Below are positions 47,030 through 55,437 of a stretch of 64,000 nucleotides of DNA, one piece after another. The notes beneath the pieces were generated by a model that was not told the origin of the DNA, made no database searches, and was given only the letters and a program-made list of their open reading frames with translations. The DNA comes from Furfurilactobacillus milii (GTDB lineage: Bacteria; Bacillota; Bacilli; Lactobacillales; Lactobacillaceae). Position 1 is the first letter of the stretch, and each line of letters begins with the position of its first letter. Made by a program: the position numbers and the translations under genes. Location of the stretch: NCBI RefSeq assembly GCF_009864005.1, contig NZ_WEZQ01000019.1:172351-236350 (forward strand), written 5' to 3'.

Positions 47030-47631
47030 CAATCTACGGGAGCATTAGATTGTTGCGGATGGGTTCGTGATAGTCCTGCCTGATGAGCTAGACGGTAAAC
47101 GTATGCGGGACTGACGTGGTTTCGTGTCGCTATTTCTTTCACAGTTAATTTTGATTCAGCGTAGTTGTGCAAAATAATCTCTTTGGTGTCTGAGGTAATT
47201 CGAACCGGTCTGCCTAACTTTTTTGTTGTCATTTTAAGTGCATCCTTTGTTCGCTCTGAAATCATATTGGCTTCCAATTCTGCCACAGCAGAAAGAATCG
47301 TGAATAGAAAACGGCCATTAATGGTTTCTGTATTAATATTGTCGTGAATTGATTTAAAATGTGCGCCTTTGACATCTAATTCAGCGATAATATTGACGAG
47401 TTGTTTTGTACTTCGACCTAATCGATCGAGCTTATACACTAGAAGTTGGTCGCCAGGTTGAATTTCAGAAAGGGCTTTTGTGAGCTCTGGACGATCACGT
47501 TTTCTGCCAGAAATTTGTTCATGAAAAATCTTATCTGGATGGTATTGACGTACTTGCTCAAGTTGAAATTCAAGACCTAAATCCTGACGATTTGTGGATG
47601 TTCGAATATATGCAATCACACGTTGGTGCAT
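47026..47631 (-). CDS. Serine recombinase (resolvase/invertase family)
   Basis: 201 residues on the minus strand, preceded by GGAGG. N-terminal catalytic domain with the nucleophile S12 in YIRTSTNRQDLG and the conserved arginines R70 and R73 in YKLDRLGRS. A long E helix follows (about 100-130), then a C-terminal helix-turn-helix (VKEIATRNHVSPAYVYRL). Its size matches Tn3-type resolvases and Hin/Pin-type invertases. No transposase or plasmid gene is adjacent. It lies tail to tail with the EPS cluster. Its crossover site was not found. Confidence 0.92.
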   Translation of the reverse strand: MHQRVIAYIRTSTNRQDLGLEFQLEQVRQYHPDKIFHEQISGRKRDRPELTKALSEIQPGDQLLVYKLDRLGRSTKQLVNIIAELDVKGAHFKSIHDNINTETINGRFLFTILSAVAELEANMISERTKDALKMTTKKLGRPVRITSDTKEIILHNYAESKLTVKEIATRNHVSPAYVYRLAHQAGLSRTHPQQSNAPVDC

Positions 47632-47651
47632 GTTAGGTTCCTCCAGTTTTA

Positions 47652-47666
47652 ATGGTTAACTACCAT
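47652..47666. promoter_or_regulatory. Palindrome upstream of the recombinase gene
   Basis: ATGGT-TAACT-ACCAT is a 15-base palindrome with a 5-base centre, 21 bases before the recombinase start (minus strand). It could be an operator or part of a resolution site; there is no second copy in the window that I noticed. Confidence 0.3.
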
Positions 47667-47784
47667 GTTAGCTGAAAGCACCTATCTTTTCCGAACAAAT
47701 GCCTGCATTTTAGTTTCAGATGCCAAACTGGTACTATTTCTCTTTAGTTAGCAGAGTTAATGCGAACCTGAAAACATAATAAAA

Positions 47785-47838
47785 ATCAGGATACTCGCAA
47801 GGTAGCACAAGTGCCGAGATGAGTATTCCGATTTTGAA
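47785..47838 (-). terminator. Large hairpin, probable terminator of the minus-strand gene at 47876-48325
   Basis: Read on the minus strand, AAAATCGGAATACTC pairs with GAGTATCCTGATTTT (13 of 15 positions, plus one G-U), with a nested GCAC/GTGC hairpin, followed by TTTTTATT. The remaining 244-base gap between the recombinase and this gene shows no other clear feature. Confidence 0.6.
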
Positions 47839-47875
47839 TCGAATTAAGTTTTAATAATTAGGCTACACAACGTCG

Positions 47876-48325
47876 CTATTTTTTTACCGCCCGATTGCGT
47901 TTGATGGTGTAATTAAAGGACGCTAATTTATTCATACCCGCCGCAAGTACTAGTGGGATAACCTTTGCCATCTTGTCTGATTGTTCACTCAAAAATTGGT
48001 CGATGGCCTGGTCATAATGGTTGTGAACGGCTTCATTACGAACATGCCAGTTAATGTTTTTAAAACTGGGGAGAATTTCGTGATCAGTAGGTAGCACGTC
48101 TAACGTCAGCCAAGTGGCCAAAATAGGATATCCTGGATAACCTTGCCAATAAGTGGCATTATCATTGCTACTAAATGTTTGACCGTTGTCACTACTGATG
48201 ACCGTGTAATGTTGTGCACGATCACTTGAAATAATTTGCCAGTGCGTTTCATCAATTTGATGAATTCGTTGATCTGCGACAGCGGAATAAGCCTCGTACA
48301 ATTTGGCAATCGGTGGTTGCTTCAT
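47876..48325 (-). CDS. Conserved-looking protein of unknown function
   Basis: 149 residues on the minus strand, preceded by AAAGGA. Soluble, without signal peptide or membrane helix. It has an aromatic-rich middle (ATYWQGYPGYPILATWL) and a basic C-terminus. I do not recognise the family. It has its own probable terminator downstream, and is not in an operon with neighbours. Confidence 0.7.
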   Translation of the reverse strand: MKQPPIAKLYEAYSAVADQRIHQIDETHWQIISSDRAQHYTVISSDNGQTFSSNDNATYWQGYPGYPILATWLTLDVLPTDHEILPSFKNINWHVRNEAVHNHYDQAIDQFLSEQSDKMAKVIPLVLAAGMNKLASFNYTIKRNRAVKK

Positions 48326-48477
48326 AAATAACCATTCCTTTCTTCATAATTATTATAAAATAAACTGTACAATAACGCTTTTTGAAAACCTTGAATTAAT
48401 CCGACAAACAATATTAATTGAAGTTATGAAGGTTCATACTGTGATTAATTTAAAACAGGGTGGTGAGGTGAGTGAAC

Positions 48478-49551
48478 ATGTTTAAGCCTACTCAATTAAA
48501 ACGAGGTGATCGCATTGCCGTGGTGAGTTTGTCAGGTGGTGGGTTAGGTGACGAATCCTTTAAGCATGAACAACAGTTAGGAGACCAGAGATTACGGGCC
48601 ATCGGCTTGGTTCCTGTGTATATGAAGCATGCATTGATGGGTAGTGCTTTCTTGCACAATCATCCTGAAGCACGTGCAGCAGATTTGCAGCAGGCCTTTG
48701 CCGACGATTCAGTTCAGGGTGTTTTAGCGGCAATTGGTGGAGATGATACGTATCGTTTGCTGCCATATTTGTGTGAGGACGACACATTCATCAATTTGGT
48801 ACATATGCATCCTAAAGTGTTTATGGGATTTTCAGATACCACTATCAATCATTTAATGTTTCATAAAATTGGTTTGGAGACCTTTTATGGACCCAGTTTT
48901 CTATCAGACTTTGCAGAGTTAGGGCCACAAATGCTGCAGTATACGAAGGACGAGTTTATGCATGTCTTTCATAATCCAGCGGCCACAAAAATTATTGGTA
49001 GTTCAAAGTGGTATGAAAGTCGTCATGATTTTTCTACAGATGCAATTGGGACTCTTCCAATCGAGCATGATGAAACACATGGTTATGTCGTGCTTCGGGG
49101 CCACGGTGTTGTCTGTGGTCGGTTGCTTGGTGGTTGTTTAGATAGCTTCTATGATTTATTAACGAATACGCGGTACGCCGATGAGGCGCAGGTGGCAACT
49201 AAATTTCAACTCATTCCACCGGCGACAGAGTGGCAAGACAAGATTCTGTTTATTGAAACCAGTGAAGAACAACCAGCCCCATCGCTGTACAAAAAAATGC
49301 TCACACGATTGGATCAAGTTGGTATCCTGAGATCAGTAAGGGGTATTTTAGTTGGTAAACCTCAAGATGAAAGCTACTTTAGGGATTATCAACGGTTATT
49401 ATTGAATGCAACGGAATGTTACCAAACGCCAATCTTGTTTAACTTAAACTTTGGGCACGCATACCCACGAACAATTTTACCTTATGATGCCACGACTGCA
49501 GTCGATTTTGATCAGGCAACAGTCACGGTTGAAGAACCTTATTTTAAGTGA
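48478..49551 (+). CDS. S66 family LD-carboxypeptidase / MccF-like protein
   Basis: 357 residues from the ATG at 48478, preceded by GAGGTGAG; the GTG at 48472 is possible. Nucleophile S119 in MGFSDTT, a probable catalytic Glu in FIETSEEQ and a His in NFGHAYP give the Ser-Glu-His triad of S66 peptidases. IGGDDTYRLLPYL is also typical. The N-terminus and loops look more like the MccF branch (microcin C7 self-immunity, peptidyl-nucleotide hydrolysis) than the classical LdcA, but the two are hard to separate by eye. Confidence 0.82.
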   Translation: MFKPTQLKRGDRIAVVSLSGGGLGDESFKHEQQLGDQRLRAIGLVPVYMKHALMGSAFLHNHPEARAADLQQAFADDSVQGVLAAIGGDDTYRLLPYLCEDDTFINLVHMHPKVFMGFSDTTINHLMFHKIGLETFYGPSFLSDFAELGPQMLQYTKDEFMHVFHNPAATKIIGSSKWYESRHDFSTDAIGTLPIEHDETHGYVVLRGHGVVCGRLLGGCLDSFYDLLTNTRYADEAQVATKFQLIPPATEWQDKILFIETSEEQPAPSLYKKMLTRLDQVGILRSVRGILVGKPQDESYFRDYQRLLLNATECYQTPILFNLNFGHAYPRTILPYDATTAVDFDQATVTVEEPYFK

Positions 49552-49608
49552 GATGACAGACGTGTAATCTAGTGGCGGGAGTTCGTTTGTGATTATCTGG
49601 TTAAATGA

Positions 49609-49637
49609 TTGAACCGACCGCGGCCCAGTGGTATAGT
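49609..49637 (+). promoter_or_regulatory. Promoter of the yebC gene
   Basis: TTGAAC (49609-49614), a 17-nt spacer and TATAGT (49632-49637), about 55 nt before the ATG. Confidence 0.6.
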
Positions 49638-49692
49638 GTATAGGGTTATTTTTTGCTCAAAAATCATACTAACTATCAAAGGAGTGCTGAAC

Positions 49693-50436
49693 ATGTCAGG
49701 ACATTCAAAATGGCATAATATTCAGGGTCGTAAAAACGCCCAGGATTCCAAGCGTGGAAAAATTTTCCAAAAAATATCACGTGACTTATACCAAGCCGCA
49801 AAAACTGGTGGTGCCGACCCTGACGGAAACGCACAACTACGGTTAGTCATGGAAAAAGCGCGTGCTGCTAACATGCCTAAAGACGTTGTTAAACGTGCTT
49901 TGGACAAAGCGACTGGTGCTGGTGGTCAAAAGTTTGAAGAAATCACTTACGAAGGTTACGGACCTGGTGGTACTGCCATCATGGTTGCTGCTTTGACAGA
50001 TAATAAAAACCGAACTGCTTCGGCAATTCGTTCTGCCTTTACTCATCATGGTGGTGCATTAGGGGCCTCAGGTTCTGTGGCATTCATGTTTAACCGCCGT
50101 GGGTACATTGTAATCCTACGTGATGGTTTAGATGCTGACGAGGATACCATGTTAATGGACGCACTGGATGCCGGTGCTGACGACATGAATACGACTGATG
50201 ATGCATTTGAAATTTACACGGATCCAACACAATTGGCTGCAGTTCGTGATGCCTTACAAGAAAAGGGCTTTGATTTGGATACTGCCGAAATTACAATGAT
50301 TCCGGAAAATGTAACCAAGGTTCCAAGTGACAAGGCTAAGCAATACGTCAATTTGATTGATGAGTTGAGCGACAATGACGACGTTTCAGATGTCTATGAA
50401 GCAGCTGAAGTTGCTGACGAGGATCTCGCTGAATAG
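49693..50436 (+). CDS. YebC/PmpR family regulator (TACO1 homologue)
   Basis: 247 residues from the ATG at 49693, preceded by AAAGGAG. The invariant start [20 protein letters not shown] identifies the family at once. Bacterial members act as transcriptional regulators and/or ribosome-associated factors easing translation of proline stretches. It has its own promoter and terminator, so is probably monocistronic. The acidic C-terminus is normal. Confidence 0.95.
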   Translation: MSGHSKWHNIQGRKNAQDSKRGKIFQKISRDLYQAAKTGGADPDGNAQLRLVMEKARAANMPKDVVKRALDKATGAGGQKFEEITYEGYGPGGTAIMVAALTDNKNRTASAIRSAFTHHGGALGASGSVAFMFNRRGYIVILRDGLDADEDTMLMDALDAGADDMNTTDDAFEIYTDPTQLAAVRDALQEKGFDLDTAEITMIPENVTKVPSDKAKQYVNLIDELSDNDDVSDVYEAAEVADEDLAE

Positions 50437-50470
50437 GCGTTTTCAAAACTCGAATTAAATAGTGCAAGCT

Positions 50471-50503
50471 AAGACATGATTCTTTTTGAATCATGTCTTT
50501 TTT
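50471..50503 (+). terminator. Intrinsic terminator after yebC
   Basis: A 12-bp perfect stem (AAGACATGATTC / GAATCATGTCTT) with a TTTTT loop and a T-run. Confidence 0.92.
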
Positions 50504-50534
50504 GTCTTTTTTTGACATCGGCAAACAACGGGGT

Positions 50535-50549
50535 CACTTTTTGCGTATG
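50535..50549 (+). promoter_or_regulatory. Possible competence-sigma-factor box before comGA
   Basis: CACTTTTTGCGTATG is placed 26 nt before the comGA start, with no sigma-A promoter in the 70-base gap. A T-run followed by CG(A/T)AT(A/G) resembles com-boxes of streptococcal and lactococcal late competence genes. It is a resemblance only. Confidence 0.3.
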
Positions 50550-50574
50550 TAAAGGGTATGAAAGGAGTGATGAG

Positions 50575-51573
50575 ATGCAACCAGCAGAAAAAATGACGCA
50601 TACGTTGACTCAGGCAATTGCCAAACATGCAAGTGATGTGTATTTTTTTCCAAAGTTTCAAGGTTACGAGATTGTCTGCCATACGGTCACCGGAATTGAA
50701 AAGATGGGGGAGTTGAGTTGTGAGCAGGCAGAACAACTTATTGCATACGTTAAGTATGAGGCGAATATGTCAATTAGTGAACGCAGGCGCCCACAACTGG
50801 GAGCACTACACGTTCGAGTTGATAGGGTGCAAGTTCACCTGAGACTTTCGACGGTCGGGGATTTTCAAGACCGTGAGTCGATGGTGATTCGAATTATTTA
50901 TGCTTTGGCGGAGGTGAGTCATGCAGTTCGGCAAAATAAACAGTGGCCAGCAATTCGTGGACTTACAAATTCGGCCGGACTAGTTGTCCTTAGTGGTCCG
51001 ATGGGCTCTGGAAAAACAACCACAATCTATCAATTAGCGCATGAACGGCAAACGGACTCAGTAGTGCTGTCCATTGAGGACCCAGTAGAAATCGAAGAGC
51101 CAGATTTTTTGCAATTACAAGTGAACGAACTTGCTGGCATGACCTATGATGCCCTTTTGAAGTTAGCGCTACGACATCGACCAGATGTTTTTATAATTGG
51201 TGAAATTCGAGACGAGCAAACGGCACGGGTGGCAATCAAGGCAGCTTTGAGTGGCCATTTAGTGTTATCCACAGTTCATGCTCAAAGTGCGCCTGGTGTC
51301 GTTGGCCGGTTAACACAGTTGGGCATTGCCAAAAACGACTTAGAACAGGCAATTGCAGGAGTATGTTATCAGCGATTGTTACCGGGGCGGCACCAGCCAG
51401 TGACAATATACGACTGGTTAACACGTGAAGAATTATTTAGTGAAGCCAGCCCATTTTTCAATGGTCAACAAAGGAAAACACAAATGACAAGGAGGTGGCA
51501 TGATGCGCTCAGAGAAGCAGTTGACGACGGTTTGGTGGCCCCAGAGGTGGCTCAAAGATATCAGGCTGGCTAG
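50575..51573 (+). CDS. comGA: Competence pilus assembly ATPase ComGA
   Basis: 332 residues from the ATG at 50575, preceded by AAAGGAGTGATG. Secretion-type ATPase with Walker A GPMGSGKTTT, an Asp box (LSIEDPVEIEE), Walker B (RHRPDVFIIGEIRDEQTA) and a His box (GHLVLSTVHA). The zinc-binding tetracysteine of some relatives is absent. It powers the pseudopilus used for DNA uptake. First gene of a comG operon; overlaps comGB by 74 bases. Confidence 0.94.
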   Translation: MQPAEKMTHTLTQAIAKHASDVYFFPKFQGYEIVCHTVTGIEKMGELSCEQAEQLIAYVKYEANMSISERRRPQLGALHVRVDRVQVHLRLSTVGDFQDRESMVIRIIYALAEVSHAVRQNKQWPAIRGLTNSAGLVVLSGPMGSGKTTTIYQLAHERQTDSVVLSIEDPVEIEEPDFLQLQVNELAGMTYDALLKLALRHRPDVFIIGEIRDEQTARVAIKAALSGHLVLSTVHAQSAPGVVGRLTQLGIAKNDLEQAIAGVCYQRLLPGRHQPVTIYDWLTREELFSEASPFFNGQQRKTQMTRRWHDALREAVDDGLVAPEVAQRYQAG

Positions 51574-52579
51574 TTGGCGCAAGCGTGGAGCAATACGGCA
51601 ATTGTCAGGACCACAGACTGCACAATTATTCAGTCTAATGGCTGACGTATTGACCGCAGGATTTTCATTGCGTGAAGGATTAAATTTTGCACGAGTGATG
51701 CTGCCCAAAATGCATCAAACAATCGCAGACATTCAGAATCGATTGGCCCAGGGAATTCAGTTTGCTGAGGCAATGCGTCCGTTTGTTTCTGTCGACTGTT
51801 TTTATCAAATAAAAATTGCTGAAGAAAATGGCGAATTGATTTCAGTTTTGACGAACCTGGGTAATTTTTTGGCTGTTAAGGTTCGCCAACAACAAAAGAT
51901 TCGTGCAGTATTGCGGTATCCAATGGGCATTCTGATTTGTTTGGGCCTGTTAATTGTGGCCGTCAAACAGTTATTGCTACCAGAATTATCTGGTCTGGGT
52001 GCAAAACAGTTATTGATTCCTAGCATCGGATGGCCGTTAAGAGTGGGTTTAATATTTTTTATCACTGGCATCATCATTGTGGGATGGCGTTTTTGGCATC
52101 TGCCGAGGTTACGCCAATTACAAGTGTCATGTAAATTGCCCATCATTGGCCCACTTTTGAAAATGTATTGGCATTACTATTTATCACTTAACTTGAGTCT
52201 GCTATTAAATAGTGGCATGCAGTCACATGATGTTATGAAATTATTGCAAACGTATGAAGCAAAGTCGTTATTACGCCAGTTGGCTGATCAATTAAATGAT
52301 CATTTGATGGAAGGCGCTAAATTGAACACTTTCGTCGATCGTTACCGTTTTATACCGGCAACGTTTAAAGTCTTTTTCAACAAAGGTTTGAGTAATCGTG
52401 AAATTGCTAAAGATCTCAAAGTAGATGCTCAACTAACTTACCACCGTTTGTTTAATCGGATAGAGGGCTTGATTGGGCTGATTCAGCCATTACTATTTGG
52501 TGTCATCGGGTTAGGCATTGTCGGTGTCTATCTCAGCATTCTGTTGCCGCTTTACCACACAATAGGAGGATTATCATAA
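51500..52579 (+). CDS. comGB: Competence pilus membrane protein ComGB (GspF-like)
   Basis: 359 residues; ATG at 51500 or 51503, preceded by GGAGGTGG. It has the two GspF repeats, each with LRQG-type turns, and three main membrane segments (about 133-153, 180-202 and 330-352). It is the polytopic platform protein for pseudopilus assembly. It overlaps comGA upstream and shares one base with the comGC start (TAATG). Confidence 0.92.
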   Translation: MMRSEKQLTTVWWPQRWLKDIRLASWRKRGAIRQLSGPQTAQLFSLMADVLTAGFSLREGLNFARVMLPKMHQTIADIQNRLAQGIQFAEAMRPFVSVDCFYQIKIAEENGELISVLTNLGNFLAVKVRQQQKIRAVLRYPMGILICLGLLIVAVKQLLLPELSGLGAKQLLIPSIGWPLRVGLIFFITGIIIVGWRFWHLPRLRQLQVSCKLPIIGPLLKMYWHYYLSLNLSLLLNSGMQSHDVMKLLQTYEAKSLLRQLADQLNDHLMEGAKLNTFVDRYRFIPATFKVFFNKGLSNREIAKDLKVDAQLTYHRLFNRIEGLIGLIQPLLFGVIGLGIVGVYLSILLPLYHTIGGLS

Positions 52580-52926
52580 TGATAAAAAAATTGAAAAGCT
52601 ATGCCCCAAAAACGCGGGTTAAACAACGGCAGGCCTTTACGTTAATTGAAATGGCCATTGTTCTATTTATTATTTCACTGTTGATTCTGATCATCGTGCC
52701 GAACTTAACGGCATCTCGTCGCAATGCTACTAAAACCCATGGGGAAGCCATGACACAGGTAGTTCAAACACAAGTAGATCTTTATCAGAATGATAACGGT
52801 GATAAGGACGTGACCTTTGATGAACTTCAGACGGGAAATTATCTCACGGGTAAGCAAGTTTCGAAGGCCAAGGATGAGGGCATTGAAATCCACAATAATG
52901 TGGCAGCCGTGGATGTTAAAAAATAG
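52579..52926 (+). CDS. comGC: Competence pseudopilin ComGC
   Basis: 115 residues. Type IV-pilin-like leader: basic N-terminus (to KQRQA), then the FTLIEMAIVLFIISLLILII segment with the cleavage site before Phe and the conserved Glu at +5. It is the major pseudopilin that forms the fibre across the cell wall. It is translated by coupling to comGB (TAATG). Confidence 0.94.
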   Translation: MIKKLKSYAPKTRVKQRQAFTLIEMAIVLFIISLLILIIVPNLTASRRNATKTHGEAMTQVVQTQVDLYQNDNGDKDVTFDELQTGNYLTGKQVSKAKDEGIEIHNNVAAVDVKK

Positions 52927-53341
52927 GTCGGCATTTACATTGGTTGAAAGTTTGTTAGTCCTTGCAGTTACGACAGCAATTCTAGGAATTGGTGTGCAAA
53001 CGTTTAAAGTGACTCGTGAGCGCCAGGCCGAAACTCAGTTTTTTGAAACACTAGTGAGTCTATTTGAACGGGCCAAAATGCATACGATGTTGGGACGCCT
53101 AGTTACAGAAATTAACATCGATGATCGAAAAGTTGTTTACAAGGAAACTTATCATCAACCACAAACAATCAAAATGCCGTCAACCTTATCCGTGACAAAG
53201 ACATCACCTAAAATCTTGATCATCAAGGATGAAATGATTGCGCCAAGAAGAATTGTGTTAACGTCCTCACTAGGCGAAGAGTACGCGATTAAACCACAAC
53301 TGGGATGGGGGATTATTCACATTGAAAAACTCAAACGTTAG
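52913..53341 (+). CDS. comGD: Competence pseudopilin ComGD
   Basis: About 142 residues from the ATG at 52913, which overlaps the comGC end by 14 bases; the frame stays open upstream but without pilin sequence. It begins LKNRSAFTLVESLLVLAVTT, a pilin leader and hydrophobic helix. A minor pseudopilin. There is little ribosome-binding signal, so it probably relies on translational coupling. Confidence 0.85.
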   Translation: MLKNRSAFTLVESLLVLAVTTAILGIGVQTFKVTRERQAETQFFETLVSLFERAKMHTMLGRLVTEINIDDRKVVYKETYHQPQTIKMPSTLSVTKTSPKILIIKDEMIAPRRIVLTSSLGEEYAIKPQLGWGIIHIEKLKR

Positions 53342-53564
53342 TCAACGAGCTGGCTTTGTTATGGTCGAGGCAATGTTGGCTTTGGCGCTAGCGCTCAGTG
53401 CTTGTACGCTAGTAATGGGGGTCACACAACAAATGAACACTCGACTAACTTTCGAACGACAGCGTACAAAAAAGGCCCGTTTACGCTACGAAAAAACAAG
53501 TCGACAGTTAGGTGAGGTTATGAATGGTAAGCGTGAGGTCAAGGCCAGCGTTCACAATAGTTGA
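53322..53564 (+). CDS. comGE: Competence pseudopilin-like ComGE
   Basis: 80 residues from the TTG at 53322, overlapping comGD by 20 bases. A short pilin-like protein with RAGFVMVEAMLALALALSACTL near the N-terminus (Glu at +5 of the helix). Similar in size and place to ComGE of other lactobacilli. Identification rests on position and pilin helix. Confidence 0.75.
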   Translation: MKNSNVSQRAGFVMVEAMLALALALSACTLVMGVTQQMNTRLTFERQRTKKARLRYEKTSRQLGEVMNGKREVKASVHNS

Positions 53565-53976
53565 AACTTTGTGGGGGCTAACAATCGGTGTGCTGGTATT
53601 GTTTACCGTGGCATTAACGTTGCAACAATTGCGGTATAATGCCTCGAATGAATATCAAAGCATTCACCAGCTGGATAACACTGTTATGCATTTAGGAAAT
53701 CCAGAAGAAAAATTTCGGTTTGAAAGCCAGCAGGACAATGAGGTTAGGATGATTGGGCAAACGCATAAGGGCGTTGTTCAGCATTATCGCTTAGTTGCTA
53801 AGCGAAACAGCCTTATTATGACAACAACTAAGGGTGGTTATATGCCATTAGTAGAAAACATATCAGACATTTCGATGATGTATGCGAATGGTTGTTTGAC
53901 CATCTCGTTTAAAACACGTCATCATCGACAAGTAAGCAGAACAACGTTCCTTCCGGAGGCTAGTCTTGAAAGTTAG
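53524..53976 (+). CDS. comGF: Competence pseudopilin-like ComGF
   Basis: 150 residues from the ATG at 53524, overlapping comGE by 41 bases. Leader RSRPAFTIVETLWGLTIGVL is followed by a globular domain that includes EKFRFE and a late MMYANGCLTISFKT, both ComGF-like. A minor pseudopilin. Confidence 0.85.
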   Translation: MVSVRSRPAFTIVETLWGLTIGVLVLFTVALTLQQLRYNASNEYQSIHQLDNTVMHLGNPEEKFRFESQQDNEVRMIGQTHKGVVQHYRLVAKRNSLIMTTTKGGYMPLVENISDISMMYANGCLTISFKTRHHRQVSRTTFLPEASLES

Positions 53977-54292
53977 CGGTGATACAAAATTACGAACAGC
54001 GTTTGTTATGCCAACCGCCATTTTTTTGATGACTATGACGCTGACTATTTTGCTCATTCAGTTAATGACGTATGAGTCGACTATTTATGCCCAAAGAAAT
54101 GAACGAAAATATTGGCAGATTCAAACAATCGTGAACGAAGTCAGTCTGATGCAGGCAAGGCATTCCCAGCAAATCAGCTTTTCTTTTTCTGAGGGGAAAG
54201 CCACGTTAAAAAATTCACAAATAAAAATAATTTTAACAAGTGGAGAAACCGCGTCCTATCAAGTTTGGGAGCGGAAACATAACTTGAAATAA
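53966..54292 (+). CDS. comGG: ComGG-like competence protein
   Basis: 108 residues from the TTG at 53966, with GGAGG 8 nt upstream, overlapping comGF by 11 bases. A single N-terminal helix (about 13-35, with TAFVMPTAIFLMTMTLTILL) lacks a full pilin cleavage motif, as is usual for ComGG. The assignment rests on position at the end of the comG operon. Confidence 0.7.
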   Translation: MKVSGDTKLRTAFVMPTAIFLMTMTLTILLIQLMTYESTIYAQRNERKYWQIQTIVNEVSLMQARHSQQISFSFSEGKATLKNSQIKIILTSGETASYQVWERKHNLK

Positions 54293-54300
54293 CTGACATA

Positions 54301-54335
54301 AATCGGTATCCTTAACAAGGACATCGATTTTTGTT
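54301..54335 (+). terminator. Intrinsic terminator after the comG operon
   Basis: AATCGGTATCCTT and AAGGACATCGATT form an imperfect 12-bp stem with a 3-base loop, followed by TTTTG and TTTTT. Confidence 0.7.
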
Positions 54336-54380
54336 TTTGATGTAATTAAAAAAGAAAAATTTTTAAAGAGGTGAGTAGCG

Positions 54381-55391
54381 CTGTCACAAGAACAGGCACA
54401 AACACTTTATCAAACACTTGATCAAGCGATTGGGATTTTACAGACACAGCTGGAAACGAGTTATTTAGACGCCTTTATTGAAGTGGGTGACGATCTTATT
54501 GACGGCGGTCAGGTCAGAGTTGAGAATGGTCGGCCTGATACGGAAGCGGTCGAAAAGTTAACAGCTTTGTATCGTCAGATTAAGTTAAATCAACTAGATG
54601 AAGAAACCATCCGACGTGGCCTCCAATTAGTCCTATTGAAGGATGTCGAGACCGATGCAGTTGATGCTAATCATCAGCTGACACCGGATACCATTGGCTT
54701 TTTGGTTGCATATTTGGCCAGTCGCGTTATTCATCGCGACCAGTTAAATCTGTTGGATCTTACAGTGGGTACAGGTAACTTACTGACGACAGTTATTAAT
54801 CAACTAGCTGAGTCAAACTCGGTAAAAATCAGCAGTTTTGGTGTTGATAACGATGATTCTATGCTCGCGGCGGCCAATGTTGTCGGCACCTTGCAGAAAC
54901 ACGATATTCAATTGTTTCATCAAGATGCGTTAGATCCATTAGTGATGCCTAAGGCAGACCTAGTGGTGAGTGACTTACCGGTGGGGTATTACCCCTTGGA
55001 TGAACACGCCAAACAGTTTAAAACGGCAGCCCAATCAGGACATTCGTATGTGCATCATTTACTTCTTGAACAAGCTGTTAATCAGTTAACACCCGGCGGC
55101 TGGGGGATTTTCCTTGTTCCTAGTGAACTATTCACATCTGTTGAGGCCAAGGGATTGGTTGAGTGGATTCAAACGGAGGCACACCTTCAGGGACTACTCA
55201 ACTTGCCGACAGAACTATTTATTAATAAGGCTGCTCGCAAGGCCATTTTGATGCTTCAGAAAAAGGGCGGCAATGCAAAACAGGCCGGTCAGGTTCTATT
55301 GGGTGAATTTCCATCATTTAAGGATTCAAACGCTGTCCGCCAGTTCACCAATCAAATTGATAACTGGGTAGCAGCAAATATTCAAAAATAG
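54381..55391 (+). CDS. ytxK: YtxK-like class I methyltransferase with an apparent CTG start
   Basis: About 336 residues. The frame homologous to the family N-terminus (TLDQAIGILQTQLETSYLDAF) begins directly at CTG 54381; an in-frame stop TGA is at 54372, and the only codons between are GTA and GCG. AAAGAGGTG lies 7 nt upstream, an ideal site for that CTG. The next start, GTG at 54483, would remove the conserved N-terminus. The body is a SAM-dependent N6-adenine-type methyltransferase (LDLTVGTGNLL, later SDLPVGYYP in place of NPPY). Order comG-ytxK-ackA as in bacilli. Confidence 0.85.
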   Translation: MSQEQAQTLYQTLDQAIGILQTQLETSYLDAFIEVGDDLIDGGQVRVENGRPDTEAVEKLTALYRQIKLNQLDEETIRRGLQLVLLKDVETDAVDANHQLTPDTIGFLVAYLASRVIHRDQLNLLDLTVGTGNLLTTVINQLAESNSVKISSFGVDNDDSMLAAANVVGTLQKHDIQLFHQDALDPLVMPKADLVVSDLPVGYYPLDEHAKQFKTAAQSGHSYVHHLLLEQAVNQLTPGGWGIFLVPSELFTSVEAKGLVEWIQTEAHLQGLLNLPTELFINKAARKAILMLQKKGGNAKQAGQVLLGEFPSFKDSNAVRQFTNQIDNWVAANIQK

Positions 55392-55437
55392 TTTCGTTTC
55401 ATAAATTTGATAAGTAACTAAAAGGAGAATCGCGCAC

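Noticed and set aside
36000..48000. Prophage or insertion sequence around the EPS cluster
   Set aside because: No transposase, integrase of the tyrosine type, phage structural gene or flanking long repeats were found; only a single serine recombinase.
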